The notes beneath the pieces were generated by a model. The model had not been told where the DNA came from. It made no database searches and was given only the letters and a program-made list of their open reading frames with translations. A DNA stretch of 64,000 bases from Gammaproteobacteria bacterium (GTDB lineage: Bacteria; Pseudomonadota; Gammaproteobacteria; Pseudomonadales; Azotimanducaceae), in contig JAPOYV010000046.1 in NCBI GenBank assembly GCA_026706385.1, positions 1-64,000 on the forward strand, given 5' to 3'. Position numbers and translations under genes: made by a program. Position 1 is the stretch's first letter. Every line of letters begins with the position of its first letter. Of this stretch, positions 54,851-64,000 are shown piece by piece.

Positions 54851-55995
54851 AACCGCGCGCGAACTTCGTTCTCGCTGCGAGGCGCCGGGCCGGCTTTGGC
54901 GCGCTCGGTTGGGGGCCGGCCTCAATCGTGTTCGCACTTGCCGCGACGGCGCTGGCGGCGCATGCACAGCCAGGGGTGGTCGGTGTCGAGCGCCGCACGC
55001 CCACCGAATGGCTGCAGGCCATGGACGGCGCGTTTCGGACGTTGGACTACGACGGCGTCTTCAGCTACTACGCCGCCAGCCACTCCGCGCAGGTCGGCAT
55101 TCTCGAGGAGCAGGGGCCGCGGCGAGGCCAAGTGACCCGAGCGTTGCGCGCAGGTTCGCGGACGACGGCGAAACTCGCGACATTCCGCATCGTGCACATG
55201 GTCATCGACGGGATCGAACGCGAGCGCATCGTCCATCTGAACGGTCCCCGGCGTGAGATTCTGCGCACGGGCGACGAGGTCGCCTACCTGCTCACGCCCG
55301 GCGATGCACTTCTGGATCTCGAGGGCGCGACGCCGGGCGGCGCGTACGGACGCGTGTTCGCGCGGCGTTTCGAGAACATCGCCGAGCACTACGATGTTTT
55401 CGTCCAAGGCCGCGACCGGGTTGCCGGGCGTGCCGCCACGCACCTGCAGGTGATTCCCAGGGATGAGGACCGGCTGGGCTACCGGCTGTGGTTGGACGAC
55501 GCATCGGGCCTTCTCCTGCGCTCGGAGCTGCGCGACCCGAGCCGTACGAATCTGGAGATCTTCCAGTTCACCAGCCTGCTGGTGGGCGATGAGGTCGACC
55601 CGGCGAACCTGGTCTCGACAACGCAAGGGGCGTTGATCCGGCAACTCGCCGTCATCGCCGACGACGCAGCGCCGGACGACTCGGCCTGGCACGCGGGGTG
55701 GGTGCCCGCCGGATTCGAACTGACGAGCGCCAACACGCAGCGCCTTGCCGATGATCCCCGCGGATTGAGCATGCTGACATTCAGCGACGGCCTGGCGGCG
55801 TTCTCGGTGTTCGTCGAGGCCATGCCCGAGACCGGTGCCGGGCACGTCGTATCGCGCAGCGGCGCCACGGTTGCCTTGACCCACATGGCGGCCAGCGCGC
55901 GTGGCAACCACCTCGTGACCGTCGTCGGGGAAGTACCCGTCGCGACGGCACGCCGCATCGCTGCAAGCGTCGACCACAAGTCCAGCTCACCCTAG
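54847..55995 (+). CDS. rseB: Sigma-E regulator RseB (MucB family)
   Basis: 382 aa from GTG 54847 (GTGA overlap with rseA). The N-terminus is long and basic, the signal core being SIVFALAATALAAHA (about 26-40). MucB/RseB fold: WLQAMDGAFRTLDYDGVFSYY, IVHMVIDGIERERIVHLNGPRREILR, then GYRLWLDDASGLLLRSEL. The C-terminal half binds RseA. Periplasmic; protects RseA from cleavage and senses lipid or LPS signals. Confidence 0.92.
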   Translation: MKPRANFVLAARRRAGFGALGWGPASIVFALAATALAAHAQPGVVGVERRTPTEWLQAMDGAFRTLDYDGVFSYYAASHSAQVGILEEQGPRRGQVTRALRAGSRTTAKLATFRIVHMVIDGIERERIVHLNGPRREILRTGDEVAYLLTPGDALLDLEGATPGGAYGRVFARRFENIAEHYDVFVQGRDRVAGRAATHLQVIPRDEDRLGYRLWLDDASGLLLRSELRDPSRTNLEIFQFTSLLVGDEVDPANLVSTTQGALIRQLAVIADDAAPDDSAWHAGWVPAGFELTSANTQRLADDPRGLSMLTFSDGLAAFSVFVEAMPETGAGHVVSRSGATVALTHMAASARGNHLVTVVGEVPVATARRIAASVDHKSSSP

Positions 55996-56004
55996 GGGTA
56001 CGCC

Positions 56005-56373
56005 GTGGGCGCGGATACGCTCGAATGCAGCGGCGTGGTCCAGCAAGATCGCGCCGACGGTCGGCGGGTCATCGATTTCCGCGCTCGGCACTGCCCGGGC
56101 TGCAACGGCCGGTGCGGCGTTCGCTTTCGCGCGCCCCCGGTGGCCATTCCAGAGGCTCTCGACCTGCCCCCAGGTGCCGACATCGTCGTTACCGCCTCGG
56201 CACGCGGACTGCGCCGCGGGGCGTTTTGGGTTTTCGGGCCGCCGCTCGTCGCCGTGGCCGGGAGTACTGCCCTCGCCCACTTCGGCGCATGGAACGACTG
56301 GACGCTTGCAGCGGTCGCCGGGCTCGCCATCGCCATGACGCCAGCGTTGGCACGCTGGAAATACGCCGCGTAA
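56005..56373 (+). CDS. rseC: RseC / MucC family protein
   Basis: 122 aa from GTG 56005, AGGGG 7 nt upstream. The Cys cluster C30-x2-C33-x3-C37 (CPGCNGRCG) and two hydrophobic helices (about 68-87 and 96-113) are the RseC pattern. Positive effector of sigma-E, related to a SoxR-reducing component. MucD, which often follows in Pseudomonas, is absent; lepA comes next. Confidence 0.87.
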   Translation: MGADTLECSGVVQQDRADGRRVIDFRARHCPGCNGRCGVRFRAPPVAIPEALDLPPGADIVVTASARGLRRGAFWVFGPPLVAVAGSTALAHFGAWNDWTLAAVAGLAIAMTPALARWKYAA

Positions 56374-56385
56374 GAGCGCTTACAA

Positions 56386-58171
<1,786 letters not shown>

Positions 58172-58185
<14 letters not shown>

Positions 58186-58873
58186 GGCACGCTTGGCGGC
58201 AAAGCAGAATCGGCTTGGTACGCTGGAACGCCGCCTGGGGTACGTGTTCCGGGACCCGGAACTCCTGCGCAGGGCGCTGACCCACAAGAGTGCGGGCGCG
58301 GACAACTTCGAACGGTTCGAGTTTCTCGGCGACGCCGCGCTCGGCTTCGTCGTCGGCCGGATGTTGTTCGATGCGCTGCCCGACGCCAGCGAACATCGCT
58401 TGACCCTCATGCGCGCGAGCCTGGTCCACGGTGGCAGTCTGGCCACGGTGGCCAAGGACCTGGATCTCGGCGCGTTCCTTGAACTCGGCGCCGGCGAGCG
58501 CAAGTCGGGCGTCGCCAGGCGCACGTCCGTCCTTGCCGACGCCCTCGAAGCCGTACTCGGCGCGGTTGTCTGCGACGGTGGCATAGAAAACGCGGAGACC
58601 GTGGCACGCCGGCTTTTCGCCGACCGGCTCGCGGTGATCGACGACGACGACCACAAGGATCCGAAGACCAGGCTCCAGGAGATCCTGCAAAGCCGTCATC
58701 TCGACATGCCGGTCTACGAGGTCGTCGACAGCGCCGGGCCCGACCATGAACGGCTGTTCACCACGGTATGCCGCGCCGACGGCCTCGGCTTGCGGGGCGA
58801 AGGCACGGGGCGGAGCCGCCGCGAGTCCGAGAAGGTCGCCGCCGCAGCCGTGCTCGATCAGCTTAGGCCATGA
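58172..58873 (+). CDS. rnc: Ribonuclease III
   Basis: 233 aa. The signature [21 protein letters not shown] has the catalytic Glu and Asp, with the distal pair in [11 protein letters not shown]. The C-terminal dsRNA-binding domain ([19 protein letters not shown]...[14 protein letters not shown]) is intact. Processes rRNA and double-stranded mRNA. Overlaps era by 4 bp (ATGA). Confidence 0.96.
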
Positions 58874-59763
58874 CCCGGTGCGGGCACGTGGCGCTCGCCG
58901 GCCGACCCAACGTCGGCAAGTCGACGCTGATGAACCACCTTCTCGGCGTCAAGCTCTCGATCACGTCCCGCAAGCCGCAAACGACGCGCCACGCGCTGAT
59001 CGGCGTCCTCAACCGCGAGGACGCCCAGGTGATCTTCGTCGACACGCCCGGCATCCACGTCCCGCGCCGCGCCTTGAACCGCTACATGGTCGGCCAAGCG
59101 GTCGGCTCGCTCACCGGCGTGGATCTCGCCGTGATGCTCATCGAAGCCTCGGGCTGGCAAGGCGGCGACGACGTCGTGCTCGATCGAATCGCCAAGGCCG
59201 ACGTGCCCTGCCTATGCGCCATCAACAAGATCGACCGCCTTCGTGCCAAGGACCGTCTGCTGCCGCTAATCGACGATGTTCGCCACCGGCACGACTTCGA
59301 GGCCATCGTACCGGTCTCCGCGCTGCGCAATGACGCTCTCGATGTTTTGACCACCGAGATCATCGAACGCCTGCCCGAAGGGCCGCCACTGTACGGCGAC
59401 GATGCGATCACCGACCGACCGCTTGAGTTCCTGATCGCCGAGATCGTCCGCGAGAAGGCCATGCGCCGTCTCGGTGCGGAACTGCCCCACCAGACCGCCG
59501 TCACCGTGGAGGACATCACACGCAAGCCGGGCTGCACCGATGTCCATGCGGTAATATACGTCGAGCGTGCTTCGCAAAAGCGGATCGCCATCGGCAAGGG
59601 GGGCACGATGCTGAAGTCAATTGGCGAAGACGCCCGCAAAGACATCGAAGCGTTGCTCGGCGGAAAAGCCATGTTGAGGCTGTGGGTCAAGGTCGCACCG
59701 CACTGGAGCGAGCGCCCCGCGACCTTGAATCGATTCGGCTACCGAGCCCCTCCCAAGGCATAG
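58870..59763 (+). CDS. era: GTPase Era
   Basis: 297 aa. GTPase motifs G1 GRPNVGKST (11-19), G3 DTPG, G4 NKID, then a KH domain (about 200-290) with RIAIGKGGTMLKSIG. Binds 16S rRNA 3' end during 30S assembly. Conserved rnc-era-recO order; recO begins 3 nt later. Confidence 0.97.
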   Translation: MTRCGHVALAGRPNVGKSTLMNHLLGVKLSITSRKPQTTRHALIGVLNREDAQVIFVDTPGIHVPRRALNRYMVGQAVGSLTGVDLAVMLIEASGWQGGDDVVLDRIAKADVPCLCAINKIDRLRAKDRLLPLIDDVRHRHDFEAIVPVSALRNDALDVLTTEIIERLPEGPPLYGDDAITDRPLEFLIAEIVREKAMRRLGAELPHQTAVTVEDITRKPGCTDVHAVIYVERASQKRIAIGKGGTMLKSIGEDARKDIEALLGGKAMLRLWVKVAPHWSERPATLNRFGYRAPPKA

Positions 59764-59766
59764 GCC

Positions 59767-60492
59767 GTGATCCTGCCTCCCGCCAAAGACCAGCCCGCCT
59801 ACGTTCTCCACCGTCGCGCATTCCGAGAGACGAGCGTGATCGTCGAGTTGCTGACTCGGGACCACGGACGCGTCGCAGCCGTGGTCCGGGGCGTCAAGGG
59901 GGGCGGTCGACCGCGTATGAGCATCGAGCCCTTCACGAAGATCGAGGTCGCTTGGCGCGGCCGCGGCCAGATGGTGACGGTGATCGGCAGCGAGGCGGTC
60001 CAGGCCACGTACCTCACGGGCGACTCGCTGTTCGCCGGACTCTACGTCAACGAGTTGCTCATCAAGACCCTGCAACCCCAGGAACCGGTGGAGAGCGTCT
60101 TTCGCCACTACGGCACCACCTTGACGGCCCTCGCCGTCGACGACCTCGAGCCCGCTCTGCGGCGCTTCGAGAAGGCCCTGCTGGACGAACTCGGCTACGG
60201 CCTCGTGTTCGATGTCGATGTCAAGACGGGGCTGCCGATCCAAGCCCACAAGGTCTACCGTGCCGTGGACGGCGAAGGCTTCCACGAGACCGGGAACGGC
60301 GCCGCCGAGGGCGAGGCGACCTTGACCGGTGCGGAAATCGCCGCGATCGCCAACGGCGACTTCACCGATACGCGAACGCGCGCCGCCGCAAAGCTCGTGT
60401 TGCGTCGCGCCCTCCGGCAGCGGCTCGCTGGCAAAAGGCTCAATACGCGCCAGCTTTTTGCACGCCGCCCGGGCCAACAGGCCAATGTCTAG
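59767..60492 (+). CDS. recO: DNA repair protein RecO
   Basis: 241 aa from GTG 59767. N-terminal OB fold (AYVLHRRAFRETSVIVELLTRDHGRVAAVVRG), then a helical domain with LFAGLYVNELLIKTLQPQEP and a C-terminal zinc-less extension. Loads RecA with RecR in gap repair. Overlaps the relA start by 8 bp. Confidence 0.94.
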   Translation: MILPPAKDQPAYVLHRRAFRETSVIVELLTRDHGRVAAVVRGVKGGGRPRMSIEPFTKIEVAWRGRGQMVTVIGSEAVQATYLTGDSLFAGLYVNELLIKTLQPQEPVESVFRHYGTTLTALAVDDLEPALRRFEKALLDELGYGLVFDVDVKTGLPIQAHKVYRAVDGEGFHETGNGAAEGEATLTGAEIAAIANGDFTDTRTRAAAKLVLRRALRQRLAGKRLNTRQLFARRPGQQANV

Positions 60493-62422
60493 CTTCAACC
60501 CCGCCCTGCCGCGCCTTTCGAACGGCGAACCCGACATGGATGTCTGGCTCGACGAAGCGTCGCAGTTCTCTCCGACGGCGCGGCAGAAGGCCGTGGCGGT
60601 GTTCGAACTGCTCACGGAGCCCGAGTCCCGACATCTGGGCCTGGCCGTCGTCGAGCTGCTTCTCGAGCTCAAAATGGACATCACCACCGTGATGGCCGGG
60701 ATGACGACATTCGCCGTACAGCGCGGCACCCTGGAGGTCGATCAACTGCCCTCCGACACGGCCGCCCTGGTGAACTCCGTTCTTCCGCTGGCCGCCACCA
60801 ACGTACTGGCGTTCAGCAATTCGGCGGTTCTGGCGAGCGAGTCGAAGAGCCAGACCGACAACGTCCGCGGCATGCTCATCGCCTTGATCGACGACCCGCG
60901 CGTTGCCGTCATCAAACTCGCCGAGCGCGTCGTGGCGTTGCGCGACGCGAAACAGCACGACGACATGAGCCGCTGGGTGATCGCCCAGGAAGCGATGGAG
61001 TTCTACGCGCCGCTCGCGGGCCGGCTCGGCATCTGGAGCCTGAAATGGAACCTGGAGGATCTCGCCTTCAGCGTTCTCCACCCCGTCGAGTACCGGGAGA
61101 TCGCCGCCAAGCTCACCAGCCGTCGCGACGAACGCGAACGCCACGTCGAGGCGATCCGCCAGGACCTCGCGTTTCGCCTGGCGGCCGTGAACATCAACGC
61201 CGAGGTGCAGGGACGCGCGAAGCACATCTACAGCATCTGGCGGAAGATGAACCACAAGTCCATCGACTTCTCTGAAGTCCGCGACGTCCAAGCCGTCCGC
61301 GTGCTGGTGGACAACGTCGAGGAGTGCTACCTGGCGCTCGGTGTGGTGCACACCTCCTGGCCGCCGATCCCCGGGGAACTCGACGACTACGTCGCTTCAC
61401 CCAAGGAAAACGGCTACCGCTCGATCCACACCGCGGTGATCGGCCCCAAGGGCATCACCCTGGAGGTCCAGATCAGGACGCGGGAAATGCACGAGGAGTC
61501 CGAACTCGGCGTTTGCGCGCATTGGGCGTACAAGGACGACGGCAACGGCTATGCGGGGCTCGAGACCGGCAAGGCGGAATGGCTGCGCAGCATCCTCGAG
61601 TGGCACGACGAGGTGGGAGCCGTTTTCAACGGCGGCTACGTCGGACAGGACCGCATTTTCGTCACGACGCCGGCCGGACACGTACTCGACATGGCGCCCA
61701 ACGCGACGCCGGTGGACTTCGCCTACCGGGTGCACACGGAGGTCGGCCACCGCTGTCGCGGCGCTCGGGTCAACGGCCGGCAGGTGCCGCTCAACCGCCG
61801 TCTGGCCACCGGCGAGTGCATCGAGATCGACACCGGCGACACCGAGGCACCGCGCCGCGAATGGCTGAATCCAGCGCTCGGCTACGTGAACACGGCCCGC
61901 GCGCGAACCAAGATCCAAGCCTGGTTTCGAAACCAGCTCGCCGAGTCGAACATCAATGCAGGACGTGCGTTGCTCGAAGAGACCCTGACGCGGCTCGATC
62001 TGTCCCACGACTTCGCGGCGCTGGCGACCTTGGCCGGCTACCCGGGCGAAACGGATCTGCTCATGGCGGTGGGCGTCGGCGATCAATTGGTGATCGACTT
62101 GGTCAGGCTGCTTTCCAGCGCAGGCCCGGAGGACCTGGGAGCGGAGCCGCGAGAGCCCGGGGCCGGTACCGGGTCGTTCCACGGGTTCGTCGTGTGCGGC
62201 AACGATCGCGACGGCTTGCTCCGCGACATCACCAGTGCCGTCGCCGAACGGTCGATTTCGGTCGTGGCCGCGAACGCTCGCGTCGACGTCGCGACGCAAA
62301 CCGCGACCATCACCATGGAACTGCACGTCGACGAGCTGTCCCAACTCGCCCAGGCCGTGGACGACATCCAGCGCATCCCCGACGTACTCACCGTGCGACG
62401 CAAGCGGGCGGACGACGACTAG
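60485..62422 (+). CDS. relA: (p)ppGpp synthetase RelA
   Basis: 645 aa from ATG 60485, within the recO 3' end. The hydrolase-type HD motif is gone (MAGMTTFAVQRG replaces it), marking a synthetase-only RelA rather than SpoT. The synthetase domain has RAKHIYSIWRKMNHKSIDF, VRDVQAVRVLV and ENGYRSIHTAV. Then TGS (DRIFVTTPAGHVLDMAPNATPVDFAYRVHTEVGH motif region), helical, and a C-terminal ACT domain (CGNDRDGLLRDITSAVAE). About 100 aa shorter than E. coli RelA. Stringent response. Confidence 0.93.
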   Translation: MSSFNPALPRLSNGEPDMDVWLDEASQFSPTARQKAVAVFELLTEPESRHLGLAVVELLLELKMDITTVMAGMTTFAVQRGTLEVDQLPSDTAALVNSVLPLAATNVLAFSNSAVLASESKSQTDNVRGMLIALIDDPRVAVIKLAERVVALRDAKQHDDMSRWVIAQEAMEFYAPLAGRLGIWSLKWNLEDLAFSVLHPVEYREIAAKLTSRRDERERHVEAIRQDLAFRLAAVNINAEVQGRAKHIYSIWRKMNHKSIDFSEVRDVQAVRVLVDNVEECYLALGVVHTSWPPIPGELDDYVASPKENGYRSIHTAVIGPKGITLEVQIRTREMHEESELGVCAHWAYKDDGNGYAGLETGKAEWLRSILEWHDEVGAVFNGGYVGQDRIFVTTPAGHVLDMAPNATPVDFAYRVHTEVGHRCRGARVNGRQVPLNRRLATGECIEIDTGDTEAPRREWLNPALGYVNTARARTKIQAWFRNQLAESNINAGRALLEETLTRLDLSHDFAALATLAGYPGETDLLMAVGVGDQLVIDLVRLLSSAGPEDLGAEPREPGAGTGSFHGFVVCGNDRDGLLRDITSAVAERSISVVAANARVDVATQTATITMELHVDELSQLAQAVDDIQRIPDVLTVRRKRADDD

Positions 62423-62518
62423 GCGCGTTCGCGACGCGGACGCGCGCATCGTCGAAGACCCCGGCCACTGCGGCTTGGGTACAATCGGTGTCCATCGCCT
62501 TTTCGGTTTCGCCTCTCC

Positions 62519-63175
62519 ATGAGACTGATCCTGTTGGGCCCTCCCGGTGCAGGAAAGGGGACCCAGGCGGCTTTCGTCTGCCGCAAGCTTGTCGTTCCGC
62601 AGATTTCCACCGGGGAGATGCTGCGTTCCGCCATCGCCGCAAGGACTCCACTCGGCCTGCAGGTTCAGCGGGTGATGGACGCGGGCGAACTCGTCGCCGA
62701 CGACACCATCGTCGACCTCGTGAAGCAGCGAATCCTGGCGGACGACTGCGAAAACGGTTTCCTATTCGACGGATTCCCGCGCACGATTCCCCAGGCCGAA
62801 GCGCTGGCCGAGGCCAACATCGCCATCGACCACGTCCTCGAGATCCGCGTCCCCGACGACATCGTCGTCATGCGGATCTCGGGACGTCGCGTGCACGAAG
62901 CCAGCGGGCGCACCTACCACGTGCGTTTCAACCCCCCGCGCGTCGAAGACACCGATGATCATACCGGTGAGGCGCTCATCCAACGCGACGACGACCGGGA
63001 AGACACGGTTCGCGAACGTCTACGGGTCTATCGCCAACAGACGCAACCGTTGGTCGGTTTCTACCGCGGACGCGCAGCGTTGGGCGAGATGGCGTTTTCC
63101 GTCATCAACGGCGCCGCCACGGTCGGGGAAATAGAACGCGAAATCAGCCGCGTCCTGCGTCTTCCGGCGGACTAG
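62519..63175 (+). CDS. adk: Adenylate kinase
   Basis: 218 aa. P-loop [10 protein letters not shown] (7-16), [11 protein letters not shown]-binding, FDGFPRT and the LID region ([19 protein letters not shown]) with RDDDRE. Gram-negative long-LID type without zinc Cys. Interconverts ATP, AMP and ADP. Stands alone 96 bp after relA. Confidence 0.97.
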   Translation: MRLILLGPPGAGKGTQAAFVCRKLVVPQISTGEMLRSAIAARTPLGLQVQRVMDAGELVADDTIVDLVKQRILADDCENGFLFDGFPRTIPQAEALAEANIAIDHVLEIRVPDDIVVMRISGRRVHEASGRTYHVRFNPPRVEDTDDHTGEALIQRDDDREDTVRERLRVYRQQTQPLVGFYRGRAALGEMAFSVINGAATVGEIEREISRVLRLPAD

Positions 63176-63307
63176 AAGACCAAGCGGTACCACGCGATTT
63201 CAAGAACCAGGCAAGGCCCCAAAGGACAAGCGCCACCCCATATGCAGCCATTGCCAGAATCCAATATGATTTCCGTACTCCAACGAGGCACGCGTGAGGA
63301 GACGCAG

Positions 63308-64000
63308 ATGGCGCGAGCGAAGTCGAAAGCCGAACGCACTTCCGCCAAGACCAGCCCGACCGGGGACAAGCCACCGGCCAAAAAAAGGCGTGGCCGACCG
63401 CCCAAAAGCCAAGCGAGTAGTACCGTCGCGAAAAAGACACCAACCAACGGCCGAAGGAAACGCCGCGTCGGTCGACCGCCGAAATCGCAAGCCGCGAAGG
63501 CCACCAAGGCGACCGCAAAATCCACACGAAAGACATCGGCCAAAACGGCGACCAAGAAGCGTGTCGGTCGTCCGCCGAAAACCGCCGCCGCGAAGGCGAA
63601 AGCCACACGCCGGACCACTACGGCCAAGAAGCGCGTTGGCAGGCCGCGGAAAACCGTCGCCGCGGACGACGGTCGCCGCATCCCCGTTTCCGCCGCAACG
63701 ACGCGCGCGCTCGCCGCCGCATCCCGCGCCTCGGACGCGTTGAAAAAAGAACGCGGCGCACTTGCGGACGCGGTGGATGCCTCGGCCGCAGCGCGCACGA
63801 AGGCCCGCGCTTCGGGCCAAAAGCGCGACAAGACATTCGCAAAGAAAGCGCGCCAGAAGGTTCAGCGAATCACCGAGAAGGTCTCCGTGCGGCGTACCGC
63901 GGCGCGGGAGGCCAAGGCCGATGTGGCGAAACTCAAGGCGCAGGATCTTCTCGATGCCCGCATGAACAACATCGAAGTTCGACTCCGGCGCGCCGAGGAA
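63308..64000 (+). CDS. AT-hook, histone-H1-like protein (3' end outside window)
   Basis: 231 codons, open to the window edge. RBS AGGAGA 6 nt before ATG 63308, and a TATGAT at 63265-63270 may be its -10. The first ~115 residues are Lys/Ala/Thr-rich with four AT-hook cores: GRPPK at 29, 55 and 87, and GRPRK at 111. From about 130 the chain turns into a charged helical, probably coiled-coil, segment. It recalls AlgP-type histone-like proteins of pseudomonads in composition, but the repeat here is KR[RV]GRPPK rather than KPAA. Likely a nucleoid or minor-groove DNA-binding protein. Confidence 0.8.
   Translation, partial: MARAKSKAERTSAKTSPTGDKPPAKKRRGRPPKSQASSTVAKKTPTNGRRKRRVGRPPKSQAAKATKATAKSTRKTSAKTATKKRVGRPPKTAAAKAKATRRTTTAKKRVGRPRKTVAADDGRRIPVSAATTRALAAASRASDALKKERGALADAVDASAAARTKARASGQKRDKTFAKKARQKVQRITEKVSVRRTAAREAKADVAKLKAQDLLDARMNNIEVRLRRAEE

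Overview
The window looks like chromosome of a high-GC, uncultured gammaproteobacterium. The evidence is synteny: xerD-dsbC-hom, ffh-rpsP-rimM-trmD-rplS, rpsU-yqeY-dnaG-rpoD, rpoE-rseA-rseB-rseC-lepA-rnc-era-recO and guaB-guaA-tadA are all arranged as in Pseudomonas-like gammaproteobacteria, and PurL is the single-chain type. The species cannot be named from the sequence.

Layout. 1-848 is non-coding and rich in inverted repeats, with a LexA-box-like site. 849-8219 holds xerD-dsbC-hom and the ffh/ribosomal-protein/tRNA-methylation cluster, into which a Phd-VapC toxin-antitoxin pair has been inserted. 8312-19976 is mostly metabolic: an animal-type ACT-phenylalanine hydroxylase, an SDR, LeuA, PurT, a gamma-carbonic-anhydrase-like protein, a Nudix hydrolase and PurL. 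20141-33500 is accessory: secreted or lipid-anchored enzymes, a PhyH/ATP-grasp/alpha-E operon, and several broken genes (frameshifted PPC-domain protein, frameshifted hicA, PIN toxin lacking its 5' part, ribbon-helix-helix antitoxin stub). 32604-37009 is guaB-guaA-tadA plus a polysaccharide deacetylase. 37154-41275 holds a redoxin/haem/copper-monooxygenase/EF-hand protein and an AbiEi-AbiEii type IV toxin-antitoxin pair. 41403-45881 is the macromolecular-synthesis operon.

46019-51344 is the most system-like locus. It encodes a REC-PP2C phosphatase, an RsbW-like kinase, a periplasmic ligand-binding protein and a membrane histidine kinase, with a STAS antagonist on the opposite strand. This suggests a ligand-gated partner-switching pathway beside rpoD. 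Just beyond it, 51495-51868 is a tRNA with anticodon CAT interrupted after the anticodon by a 297-nt group I intron whose P1, P4, P7 and P9 elements can be read directly.

51907-64000 returns to core genes: frr, pyrH, the sigma-E operon, lepA-rnc-era-recO, relA and adk. The window ends inside a gene for a basic protein with four AT-hooks. Absences from otherwise conserved neighbourhoods are thrC after hom, mucD and lepB around lepA, and rpsB-tsf before pyrH. They may lie elsewhere in the genome.
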